NCBI GenBank assembly: GCA_021796175.1
Contig: JAJYOM010000120.1
Coordinates: 1-5,245 of the forward strand
Origin: Thermoplasmata archaeon
Lineage (GTDB): Archaea; Thermoplasmatota; Thermoplasmata; Sysuiplasmatales; Sysuiplasmataceae
Reading direction: 5' to 3'
DNA: 5,245 bases
Part shown: positions 1 to 5,245 of the stretch, piece after piece
How positions within the stretch are numbered: the stretch's first letter is position 1
Layout of the letters: each line of letters begins with the position of its first letter
Made by a program: the position numbers and the translations under genes
Notes under the pieces: generated by a model
What the model was told of the DNA's origin: nothing
Database searches by the model: none
Seen by the model: the letters and a program-made list of their open reading frames with translations, nothing else

Positions 1-37
1 CGCCGGACGAGCTTACGAGCAGGTTTTTCGGACTCAT
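1..37 (-). CDS. Start of second ABC transporter permease (DppC/OppC-like position), 3' part outside window
   Basis: Only the first 12 codons are visible, translating as MSPKNLLVSSSG. The ATG overlaps the TGA stop of the upstream DppB-type permease in an ATGA junction, a sign of translational coupling. In family 5 peptide/oligosaccharide importers the gene after the DppB permease is almost always the DppC permease, whose product pairs with DppB to form the membrane channel. The short polar, basic N-terminus seen here fits the cytoplasmic lead-in of a DppC protein. The product is inferred from gene order alone; no diagnostic motif lies inside the window. Confidence 0.6.
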   Translation of the reverse strand, partial: MSPKNLLVSSSG

Positions 38-1026
38 GTGAATCGTATCCTCGGGTCAACAGCTGAGTAAATCAGATCTGCAATGTAGTTTGCACCAATC
101 ACTGTGATTGCAAGTATGTAGAACACCCCCTGTATCACAGGGTAATCCTCCCCAAGTATTGCATTGAACAGCAACGATCCTATGCCCGGGTAATCAAAAA
201 CGATCTCTACCAGCAGGGCACCCCCAACCACATAACCAAAGTTCACTGCAATGATGCTGATTACAGGCAGTATACCGTTCCTCAGGGCATAGGACATCAG
301 TATACGGCCCTTCCTCAGTCCCTTTGCCTCTGCGACTGTCATGTAGTCCTCCCTGACTATTTCAGAGACATTGTTACGCATGATGATGGCGTATACCGGT
401 GCTGTCGAAATAACGATTGTGAGCAGCGGCAGAATTGCATGGTAAAGAACATCCGAAATCCAGGTGGCTGAATATCTGGGTGATACGTCGAGAATTGAAT
501 ACGCGCCCGCAACAGGGAAAACACGGAATGTTACCGCAAGAACTATTTGCAGAAGTATTGCCAGCCAGAAGTAGGGAAGCGACTGGATTGTAATTGCGGT
601 GTACGTGATTATCTTGTCAATAAGCCTCCCTCTCCTCCAGCCTGCATAGAGGCCTATCATCGTGCCAAGCAGCGAGGAGATGAGCACAGATGTTCCCACA
701 AGGCCAAGCGTCCATGGAAGCGCTGCAGCAATCAGGCTGTAGGTCGTGGCCGGGTAGTATACGTAGGAATAGCCAAGGTTCGGCGGAAAGGTAAACACTG
801 TATTCTTCAGGTAAAGCAGGAACTGGACGTAAACCGGTTTGTTCAGTCCGAACTGGACAATGAGCGATTTGGTGACTGACGGCGGAAGCTGCTGCGAGGC
901 GGCGATGATCTCGATGGGATTGACTGCAATCAGCCTCGGTATGATGAAAATCAGTACCAGCGCGATGAAAAAAGTTAGAACGGCGTAGATTGTACGCCGT
1001 ATCAGGTATTTAGCCGGGATTCTCAA
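34..1026 (-). CDS. ABC transporter permease, DppB/OppB type
   Basis: This is an inner-membrane channel subunit of a peptide or oligosaccharide importer (330 aa, normal for DppB). The N-terminus (AKYLIRRTIYAVLTFF) is the typical DppB opening, with a first membrane helix at about residues 12-33. A long external loop follows, then helices near 104-128, 137-167, 193-216, 251-275 and 297-320. The EAA loop that contacts the ATPase is at residues 226-242 (EDYMTVAEAKGLRKGRI), and the protein ends with the family's DPRIR signature at 324-328. The start is TTG: an in-frame TGA lies two codons upstream, and AGGT sits 8 nt before the TTG. It begins 6 nt after the binding-protein gene stops and its own stop overlaps the next permease start, so the three genes form one operon. 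The substrate cannot be read from a permease. Confidence 0.93.
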   Translation of the reverse strand: MRIPAKYLIRRTIYAVLTFFIALVLIFIIPRLIAVNPIEIIAASQQLPPSVTKSLIVQFGLNKPVYVQFLLYLKNTVFTFPPNLGYSYVYYPATTYSLIAAALPWTLGLVGTSVLISSLLGTMIGLYAGWRRGRLIDKIITYTAITIQSLPYFWLAILLQIVLAVTFRVFPVAGAYSILDVSPRYSATWISDVLYHAILPLLTIVISTAPVYAIIMRNNVSEIVREDYMTVAEAKGLRKGRILMSYALRNGILPVISIIAVNFGYVVGGALLVEIVFDYPGIGSLLFNAILGEDYPVIQGVFYILAITVIGANYIADLIYSAVDPRIRFT

Positions 1027-1032
1027 ACATCA

Positions 1033-2799
1033 TTACCTTTGCCGTCTTCTGGACAGTGCAATCGCTGCAACTGCAACCACTGCCACCGCGACAATTCCAA
1101 CGCCCGCGTAAAGCAATGTGTTGTTGTTGCTCGGTGCAGTTGATGTCGGTCCGCCGAGGCTTGTCAGCAGCGGAGCCTGCGGGAACTGGTATCCCTGTAC
1201 AGCCGGTCCCCAGCCCTGTACTGTGGCGTTGGAGTAGGCCCATATGGAGTCGCCGTAGAACAGTGTAATCAGCGGTAGCTGGGTCGCGAGAATTGTCTGG
1301 ACCTGCGAATAAAGTGCATACTGTCCGCTGAAGCTACCGACCTGGCGAGCCTGCTGCATATCACTCACCACTGTACTGTTCGTCCATCTTGTCCAGCCGT
1401 GGTAGTCCAGCTCCTGCTGGCCAACCGGCGTTGTGGAATTAGATGTGAAGACACCGAGGACGAAATCGGGTATGGGGGGTCTGCTGGTTGTCAGGAGCAG
1501 CATGTCGTAGTTGCCGTATTCGAGTGCAGTGACAAGCACACCAATGGTGACGACCGACTCGGAAGCATCAATGCCCGCCGCCTTCAGGTTCTGGACCAGC
1601 ACTGCAACAATCTGGCTGTTTGATCCGCCTGTATCCATGATCGACGGGGTCCATGCCGTTCCGTTCGGGAATTCAAGGTAGCCATTGGTTCCGTTCTTGA
1701 AACCAAGATGAAGCAGCATATTCCTTGCCAGTGTGGGGTTGTAAGTGTAATTGGGAAGAGTGCCGGGTATCCACTGTGCTAGCGAGGGGGGCATCTGACC
1801 CTGGCTGCCAGGTGTTCCGTAGCCATTCAGACCAAGCTGCACAACCTGTGTCCTGTTGATTGCATATGCAAGCGCCTGCCTTACAGCCGTAATGTTGTAT
1901 GGATAGAGCATGTTGTCAAACATCAGCAGCCCGGCAGGGTCGAAGTATGTGCCGAATATTGAGTTGCCAGGTGCCAGTGAAAGGTGCATGTTTGGAAGAC
2001 CCTTGAGGGCGGACAGCTGGCTTGTCGCCGGCTGTGCCAGCTCAATTGCACCTGTCTGGAGGAGTGACTCGACGTTGTTGCTCGAGGAAAGTATCTGCAC
2101 GGCCACCCCGCCAAGCTTCGGCTTTGTTCCGTAGTAGTACGGGTTGGGTGCAAAATGAATCACTGTCTGCCCGGAGCTGAAATTCTGAGCTATGAACGGA
2201 CCGTCACCAACCGGTGTTCCCGTGTTCGAGAAGTTCGTTATGTTGCTGACCTTTGACCATATGTGTTCCGGAACTATGACCTTGCCCAGTGTTGCATACT
2301 GCAGGAATGGTGAGAAGGGATGCACCAGTGTGAACTGGACCTGTGTTGTGCTCAGTGCTGTCACATTCTTTATCAGGTTTCCAACAATGAAGCCGTTGAA
2401 GGAGTCAAGCAGAGGGCTGTTGATGAAGACTTTGAATGTAAAGACAACGTCACTTGCAGTGAGGGGCGTCCCGTCGGACCATTTCATGTTCGGTCTGAGG
2501 TTGAACGTGAAAACAGTGCCGTTGGCGTTAACAGTCCATGACTGTGCCAGTTGCGGCATCAGAGTGCCATTCGGTGCCTGTAGAAGAAGGGAAAGATAGC
2601 TCAGCCCGGTGAGTTGACTGGCAGCAGTTGCCGACTCTCCGCCAGGATAGAAGGGGTTGAGGTTGGTTATCGGCCCTGAATTCACAATGCCTACTGTCAA
2701 GACAGGTGCGGACGTCGCCTTCGCCTCGTTTGAGACGACAGTGAGCCCGCTGAGAACAAATGCCGCCACTATGGCAACGGCAAACAACTTTGACTTCAT
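1033..2799 (-). CDS. Membrane-anchored extracellular solute-binding protein, family 5 (peptide/oligosaccharide ABC importer)
   Basis: This is the substrate-capturing subunit of the importer, 588 aa. Residues 1 to about 28 form a signal segment (short basic start, hydrophobic run AVAIVAAFVLSGLTVV) without a lipobox cysteine. The mature protein opens with LTVGIV, and the hallmark family 5 stretch is at about residues 99-122 (FNLRPNMKWSDGTPLTASDV). Further family segments include VGDGPF, a VRQALAYAINR motif mid-protein, and a TRWTNSTV region near the end. A tail rich in Ser, Thr and Asn leads to a membrane helix at about 562-582 and a terminal RRRQR, so the protein is probably held on the outer face of the membrane. 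About 15 N-X-S/T sequons are spread along it. The ATG has no Shine-Dalgarno but a TATA-like box about 26 bp upstream, consistent with a leaderless message. Family members bind dipeptides, oligopeptides, murein peptides or beta-linked oligosaccharides; the ligand here is not determined. Two neighbouring permease genes follow in the operon. Confidence 0.93.
   Translation of the reverse strand: MKSKLFAVAIVAAFVLSGLTVVSNEAKATSAPVLTVGIVNSGPITNLNPFYPGGESATAASQLTGLSYLSLLLQAPNGTLMPQLAQSWTVNANGTVFTFNLRPNMKWSDGTPLTASDVVFTFKVFINSPLLDSFNGFIVGNLIKNVTALSTTQVQFTLVHPFSPFLQYATLGKVIVPEHIWSKVSNITNFSNTGTPVGDGPFIAQNFSSGQTVIHFAPNPYYYGTKPKLGGVAVQILSSSNNVESLLQTGAIELAQPATSQLSALKGLPNMHLSLAPGNSIFGTYFDPAGLLMFDNMLYPYNITAVRQALAYAINRTQVVQLGLNGYGTPGSQGQMPPSLAQWIPGTLPNYTYNPTLARNMLLHLGFKNGTNGYLEFPNGTAWTPSIMDTGGSNSQIVAVLVQNLKAAGIDASESVVTIGVLVTALEYGNYDMLLLTTSRPPIPDFVLGVFTSNSTTPVGQQELDYHGWTRWTNSTVVSDMQQARQVGSFSGQYALYSQVQTILATQLPLITLFYGDSIWAYSNATVQGWGPAVQGYQFPQAPLLTSLGGPTSTAPSNNNTLLYAGVGIVAVAVVAVAAIALSRRRQR
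1035..1039 (-). promoter_or_regulatory. Ribosome-binding site of the DppB-type permease
   Basis: AAGGT reads across the last codon and stop of the binding-protein gene and lies 8 nt before a TTG codon. An in-frame TGA at 1030-1032 rules out any start further upstream, so this site supports TTG as initiator and suggests translational coupling to the upstream gene. Confidence 0.55.
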
Positions 2800-2820
2800 G
2801 AATTGATAAGGCGCCCAAGG

Positions 2821-2835
2821 CTATTAAGATATTTC
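2821..2835 (-). promoter_or_regulatory. TATA-like promoter element for the ABC importer operon
   Basis: Read on the minus strand, the AT-rich stretch AAATATCTTAATA is centred roughly 26-31 bp upstream of the binding-protein ATG. That distance places transcription start at or near the ATG, and no Shine-Dalgarno sequence is present between them, matching archaeal leaderless promoters. No convincing bacterial -35/-10 pair with correct spacing was seen. The element is degenerate, so the exact box is uncertain. Confidence 0.45.
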
Positions 2836-2841
2836 GTAAAT

Positions 2842-2887
2842 TTCCCGTTAATGAGAAATGTTTTTCATTGTACATTGAATACGGGAA
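2842..2887. repeat. Nested inverted repeat in the nagB/importer spacer
   Basis: The outer arms TTCCCGT (2842-2848) and ACGGGAA (2881-2887) are perfect reverse complements, extendable by about three A/T pairs if one base is bulged. Inside them AATGAGAAA (2850-2858) faces TTTTTCATT (2861-2869), pairing at eight of nine positions with one G-T. The repeat starts 4 bp after the nagB stop and ends just upstream of the TATA-like box of the importer operon. It could be a regulator-binding site or a hairpin that ends the nagB transcript. No strong U-tract follows on the minus strand, so a regulatory role seems as likely as termination. Confidence 0.45.
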
Positions 2888-2890
2888 TTT

Positions 2891-3685
2891 TCACTCATGG
2901 AGTTCGGCGGCCGCCTCCTCGTCTATCATGAAGACTGTATCCCGGTGTCTCCGGAGACACGAGGCAGGCATTTCTTCAGTGATTTCACCCTTGAGCGTCT
3001 CCCTGACTGCCTTCGATTTTTGTCTTCCGAATGCGAGAAGGACTATCTTCCTGGAGTCGGTTATCGTCCCTATCCCCATTGTGAGCGCGCTGCCGGGCAT
3101 ATCTGACTTGTCGCCAAAGATCGGTGCATTGGCTGAAAGTGTGGACTCGCTGAGCACCGTTTTGTGTGTTCTGCTTGTGAAGGGAGTGCCTGGTTCATTG
3201 AACCCTATGTGGCCGTTTCTTCCAAGGCCAAGAAATTGCAGGTCGATCCCGCCAGACGACTTGATTGCCTTTTCATAAGCTTCAGCTTCAGCGTCCGGAT
3301 CGGCAGCAGAGCCATCGGGTATGTGGATACCGGCTGCTTTCATATCCACTCTTGAAAACAGGTGTTCTGCCATGTATGAGTGATATGAATCCCTGCTGTC
3401 GCCGCTGATTGGATAGTATTCGTCAAGATTGAATGTCACCGCGTCTCTGAAACTGACCCCGGCCTCTCTGTAGTGAAGTGACACGTATTCGTAAAACGGC
3501 ACGAAGGTGGAGCCAGTGGCCAGCCCGATCACAGATCCGGGCTTCCTTCGCAGCTGGTCAAACAGAACTTTCCCGGCGGATATGACAAGTTCATCCACAC
3601 CGGCATATATTTCCACCCGTGCCCTGCCTGCCTTTTCTGCCCTCATCGGCGCCTCTATCCGGGAGGCAGTTAAAACAATTTTCAT
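2891..3685 (-). CDS. nagB: Glucosamine-6-phosphate deaminase, Bacillus-type
   Basis: NagB converts glucosamine-6-phosphate to fructose-6-phosphate and ammonia in the cytoplasm, feeding amino sugars into glycolysis. The phosphate-binding loop is at residues 54-60 (GLATGST), the motif with the catalytic base at 86-90 (NLDEY, D88 matching E. coli D72), and the active-site motif at 155-165 (GRNGHIGFNEP, with H159 and E164). K223 in RQKSKAV matches the conserved substrate lysine. N157 stands where E. coli has D141; Asn is usual in the Bacillus-type branch, so activity is not in doubt for that reason. The protein also lacks the roughly 20-residue C-terminal tail of the allosteric E. coli enzyme. 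Starting at 3685 gives 264 aa with about 20 extra N-terminal residues. An internal ATG at 3646 (M14) has GAGG 5 nt upstream and gives a more usual length, and may be the true start. The gene follows anmK by 15 nt, so the two are likely co-transcribed. Confidence 0.93.
   Translation of the reverse strand: MKIVLTASRIEAPMRAEKAGRARVEIYAGVDELVISAGKVLFDQLRRKPGSVIGLATGSTFVPFYEYVSLHYREAGVSFRDAVTFNLDEYYPISGDSRDSYHSYMAEHLFSRVDMKAAGIHIPDGSAADPDAEAEAYEKAIKSSGGIDLQFLGLGRNGHIGFNEPGTPFTSRTHKTVLSESTLSANAPIFGDKSDMPGSALTMGIGTITDSRKIVLLAFGRQKSKAVRETLKGEITEEMPASCLRRHRDTVFMIDEEAAAELHE
3652..3655 (-). promoter_or_regulatory. Candidate ribosome-binding site for the shorter nagB start
   Basis: GAGG lies 5 nt upstream of the ATG at 3644-3646. 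The upstream ATG at 3683-3685 has no comparable purine-rich site (preceded by TGCCTGCTCTTC). This favours the M14 start, which also removes an N-terminal extension that typical NagB proteins lack. Confidence 0.4.
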
Positions 3686-3700
3686 GAAGAGCAGGCATCA

Positions 3701-4813
3701 CTATTTCATGCACTTCAGCAGACTGCCACCGAATCCGAAGGCTGTTACCTTTCCGAGAGGAAGCTTAATCCTGGCTCCCGTTGCGTCGGAGTTGGATGCT
3801 TCCAGTTTCAGTGAAAGGTAGCACATTAGCGCGAAGGCAAGCGACTCCCTTGAATCCCTTGGCACGCCAAACTCATCAGACATGTGCAGCGAACCGCCAA
3901 ACAGCTTCTTCAACCTGGAAGTCAGGTACCTGTTGAACGAGCCGCCACCGGCGCAAATGAGTTTTCTGTATTCAGGCGCAAACAGCTCCATGTTCCTGAG
4001 TATGCTCCTGACGGTGAATTCCGAAACTGTTGCAACGACGTCCTCGCCGGACATTTTTGATTCCTGTGCATTATCCAGCAGCCTGCTGAAGAATTCGGCG
4101 CCATACCTTTCCCTGCCGCAGGATTTTGGAGGGCGGGCATTCACGAATGCATCCTTGAGCAGCTGCGACAGCATTTCCTCGTTGACATTCCCTGAGAATG
4201 CAATTTTCCCCTGACTGTCCATCTCCTTCCCGAACAGTTTTCTGGCAGCCTCGTCAATCAGCATGTTTCCCGGTCCGGTATCGAATCCGGTTGTGCGCCT
4301 GCCCAGCAGCGTTATGTTTGAAATGCCCCCCATGTTCAGGACAGCAGACCCGCGGCCGAACATTATCTCATCCGCCCTTGGCACAAGCGGTGCTCCCATG
4401 CCGCCGGCAGCAACATCAGTGGAACGCATATCGCACATGGCGGGTATGCCGAGTTCCACTGACAATGGCTCCACCGCACCTATCTGGAAAGTTCCCTTTC
4501 CTGTCTTCCCCACCTGTTCGGTGTGGAACATCGTGTGCCCGGAGAATACCGCTGCATCCGGAACCGGCCTGAGATTTGCGGCGATGCGTGCAAGATGACT
4601 GCCAATTGCCCAGTGCATCTCACAGAGATCTGCAAGCGTGATCTTGCCCGTGTTTGCACCGTCCAGGAGTGCGCGTCTCAGCCCGGCACTGTACTTCCTG
4701 CTGCCGCTGTCAAGCATCCTGAAACTTATCTTCCCGCGCCTTTCACCGACATCTACCAGCGACCAGGAAATGCCGTCGCAGGAAGTGCCGGACACACCGG
4801 AGAATATCCTCAA
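3701..4813 (-). CDS. anmK: Anhydro-N-acetylmuramic acid kinase
   Basis: AnmK uses ATP and water to phosphorylate and open 1,6-anhydro-MurNAc, giving MurNAc-6-phosphate, the substrate of MurQ. At 370 aa it has the family's normal length. ASKHA-type landmarks occur in order: the N-terminal phosphate loop GVSGTSCDG (6-14), SGHTMFH (91-97), TFQIG (108-112), the D-M-R..D..AAGGMGAPLVP block (128-145), LNMGGISN (159-166), FDTGPGN (177-183, probably with the catalytic Asp), the second nucleotide loop CAGGGSFN (287-294), and a late GVPRDSRESLAFA (316-328). The N-terminal motif departs from the usual MSGTSLDGxD: the Met is absent, Leu is Cys and the second Asp is Ser. The start is TTG with GGTG 5 nt upstream; the frame stays open further upstream but shows no ATG and family homology begins here. 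It lies 61 nt after murQ and 15 nt before nagB. Confidence 0.95.
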   Translation of the reverse strand: MRIFSGVSGTSCDGISWSLVDVGERRGKISFRMLDSGSRKYSAGLRRALLDGANTGKITLADLCEMHWAIGSHLARIAANLRPVPDAAVFSGHTMFHTEQVGKTGKGTFQIGAVEPLSVELGIPAMCDMRSTDVAAGGMGAPLVPRADEIMFGRGSAVLNMGGISNITLLGRRTTGFDTGPGNMLIDEAARKLFGKEMDSQGKIAFSGNVNEEMLSQLLKDAFVNARPPKSCGRERYGAEFFSRLLDNAQESKMSGEDVVATVSEFTVRSILRNMELFAPEYRKLICAGGGSFNRYLTSRLKKLFGGSLHMSDEFGVPRDSRESLAFALMCYLSLKLEASNSDATGARIKLPLGKVTAFGFGGSLLKCMK

Positions 4814-4818
4814 TTTGG

Positions 4819-4822
4819 CACC
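4819..4822 (-). promoter_or_regulatory. Ribosome-binding site fixing the anmK TTG start
   Basis: GGTG lies 5 nt upstream of the TTG at 4811-4813 and matches the archaeal anti-Shine-Dalgarno complement GGTGA. The family's N-terminal motif begins within five residues of this TTG, so the site and the homology agree on the start. Confidence 0.55.
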
Positions 4823-4847
4823 AGCCTGTGCAGGTAGAGGCCGTTCC

Positions 4848-4857
4848 CTATAATTCT
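4848..4857 (-). promoter_or_regulatory. Possible internal promoter element before anmK
   Basis: The 61-bp murQ/anmK spacer contains AGAATTATAG on the minus strand, centred near 4852. An archaeal start site about 26 bp downstream would fall near 4826, leaving a leader of about a dozen bases that includes the GGTG site. It is a weak match in otherwise GC-balanced DNA; co-transcription from a promoter beyond the window remains the simpler view. Confidence 0.25.
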
Positions 4858-4874
4858 CTGTGCTCTTTCCTGTT

Positions 4875-5245
4875 TCACGGGCTGTTTTTCAGATGGTCTA
4901 CCGATTTGGAGATGTCATAATCGAATTTGACAAGAGCCTTCCTTGCCTTCTCCCTGCTTGCGCCTGTCAGTTCTGTGACAATCGACAATGCCCTGTTCCT
5001 GAGCTTTTCGTTGGTCGCCTTCATGCCTACCATCATGTTCCCGACCACTTTTCCAGCCCTGATTCCTGCATAAGTGCTTATCATGTTCAGCACGAGCTTC
5101 TGGGCAGTGCCGGCCTTCAGCCTGGTGCTCCCGGCTATCAGTTCGGGGCCCGTTTCTATGACGACTGGCATATCGACGATTTTAGTTATGGGTGATCCGG
5201 CATTTGAGCTCAAGCCTATTGTCCTGCAGCCTGCAGCTGAAGCAT
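4875..5245 (-). CDS. murQ: N-acetylmuramic acid 6-phosphate etherase, C-terminal part (5' end outside window)
   Basis: MurQ cleaves the lactyl ether of MurNAc-6-phosphate to give GlcNAc-6-phosphate and D-lactate in the cytoplasm. About 122 residues are visible, roughly the last two fifths of a protein of about 300 aa. The frame is open to the window edge, reading ASAAGCRTIGLSSNAGSPIT at its start, which aligns with the GARTVGLSCNPAS region of E. coli MurQ. The diagnostic SIS-domain stretch follows (GPELIAGSTRLKAGTAQKLV then LNMIST), then MVGMKATNEKLRNRA, and last a small helical UBA-like tail (ASREKARKALVKFDYDISKS). The catalytic glutamates known from E. coli lie upstream and cannot be checked. 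The TTG at 5211-5213 is internal, since family homology continues before it. With anmK 61 nt downstream, the two consecutive steps of anhydro-MurNAc breakdown are encoded together. Confidence 0.95.
   Translation of the reverse strand, partial: ASAAGCRTIGLSSNAGSPITKIVDMPVVIETGPELIAGSTRLKAGTAQKLVLNMISTYAGIRAGKVVGNMMVGMKATNEKLRNRALSIVTELTGASREKARKALVKFDYDISKSVDHLKNSP

Noticed and set aside
2192..2599. Plus-strand open frame of 135 codons opposite the binding-protein gene
   Set aside because: It is an antisense shadow of a well-supported family 5 binding protein, with a cysteine-rich, low-complexity translation typical of shadow frames.
2528..2875. Minus-strand open frame of 115 codons overlapping the 5' end of the binding-protein gene
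   Set aside because: It is out of frame with the signal peptide and conserved family 5 region, crosses the promoter spacer, and has no recognisable features.
3159..3161. Asn in place of the E. coli NagB Asp141 (N157) as a sign of an inactive enzyme
   Set aside because: The NGHIGFNEP form is common in the Bacillus-type NagB branch, and the catalytic D88, H159 and E164 are all present.
2868..3278. Plus-strand open frame of 136 codons opposite nagB
   Set aside because: It lies antisense to a clearly recognised NagB with intact motifs, its translation shows no recognisable family, and no ribosome-binding site or independent context supports it.
4198..4598. Two overlapping plus-strand open frames opposite anmK
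   Set aside because: Both fall entirely within the conserved AnmK coding region and give proline/cysteine-rich translations with no recognisable domain.
4860..5195. Plus-strand open frame opposite murQ
   Set aside because: The minus strand encodes an unmistakable MurQ SIS domain here; the plus frame has no recognisable features.
5211..5213. TTG as the start of a short 112-aa protein
   Set aside because: MurQ homology continues upstream of it to the window edge, so the codon is internal and the gene is merely cut by the window.

Overview
The window reads entirely on the minus strand and holds two back-to-back functional blocks. The reading order runs from high to low coordinates. First comes an amino-sugar block: the 3' part of murQ (MurNAc-6-phosphate etherase), then anmK (anhydro-MurNAc kinase), then nagB (glucosamine-6-phosphate deaminase). 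A 91-bp spacer follows, carrying a promoter-like element and a nested inverted repeat. Second comes a peptide/oligosaccharide-type ABC importer: a family 5 solute-binding protein, a DppB-type permease, and the first 12 codons of a second permease.

Organism: I favour an archaeon, possibly of the Thermoplasmata, with moderate confidence. The solute-binding protein has no lipobox cysteine. Instead it has a plain N-terminal signal segment and a C-terminal membrane anchor ending in basic residues, the usual archaeal arrangement, and it carries about 15 N-glycosylation sequons. Its start lacks a Shine-Dalgarno sequence but has an AT-rich TATA-like box centred about 26 bp upstream, as expected for a leaderless archaeal transcript. 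Internal genes use TTG starts with GGTG or AGGT ribosome-binding sites, and AGG and ATA codons are common. Base composition looks close to half G+C. No 16S rRNA or other phylogenetic marker is present, so a bacterial host cannot be excluded.

How the genes work together: AnmK phosphorylates and opens 1,6-anhydro-MurNAc to MurNAc-6-P. MurQ removes D-lactate to give GlcNAc-6-P. After deacetylation by NagA, which is not in the window, NagB converts GlcN-6-P to fructose-6-P and ammonia. This is the classical route for recovering or eating peptidoglycan amino sugars. The adjacent importer belongs to a superfamily that includes murein-peptide (MppA/Opp) and oligosaccharide carriers, so it may bring in cell-wall fragments; that link is inference. 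If the host is an archaeon, which has no murein of its own, the locus would be a scavenging pathway for bacterial cell walls rather than a recycling pathway. This is the most interesting reading of the window.

The only sizeable non-coding stretches are the 91-bp nagB/binding-protein spacer and the 61-bp murQ/anmK spacer. No RNA genes, insertion sequences or CRISPR arrays were seen.
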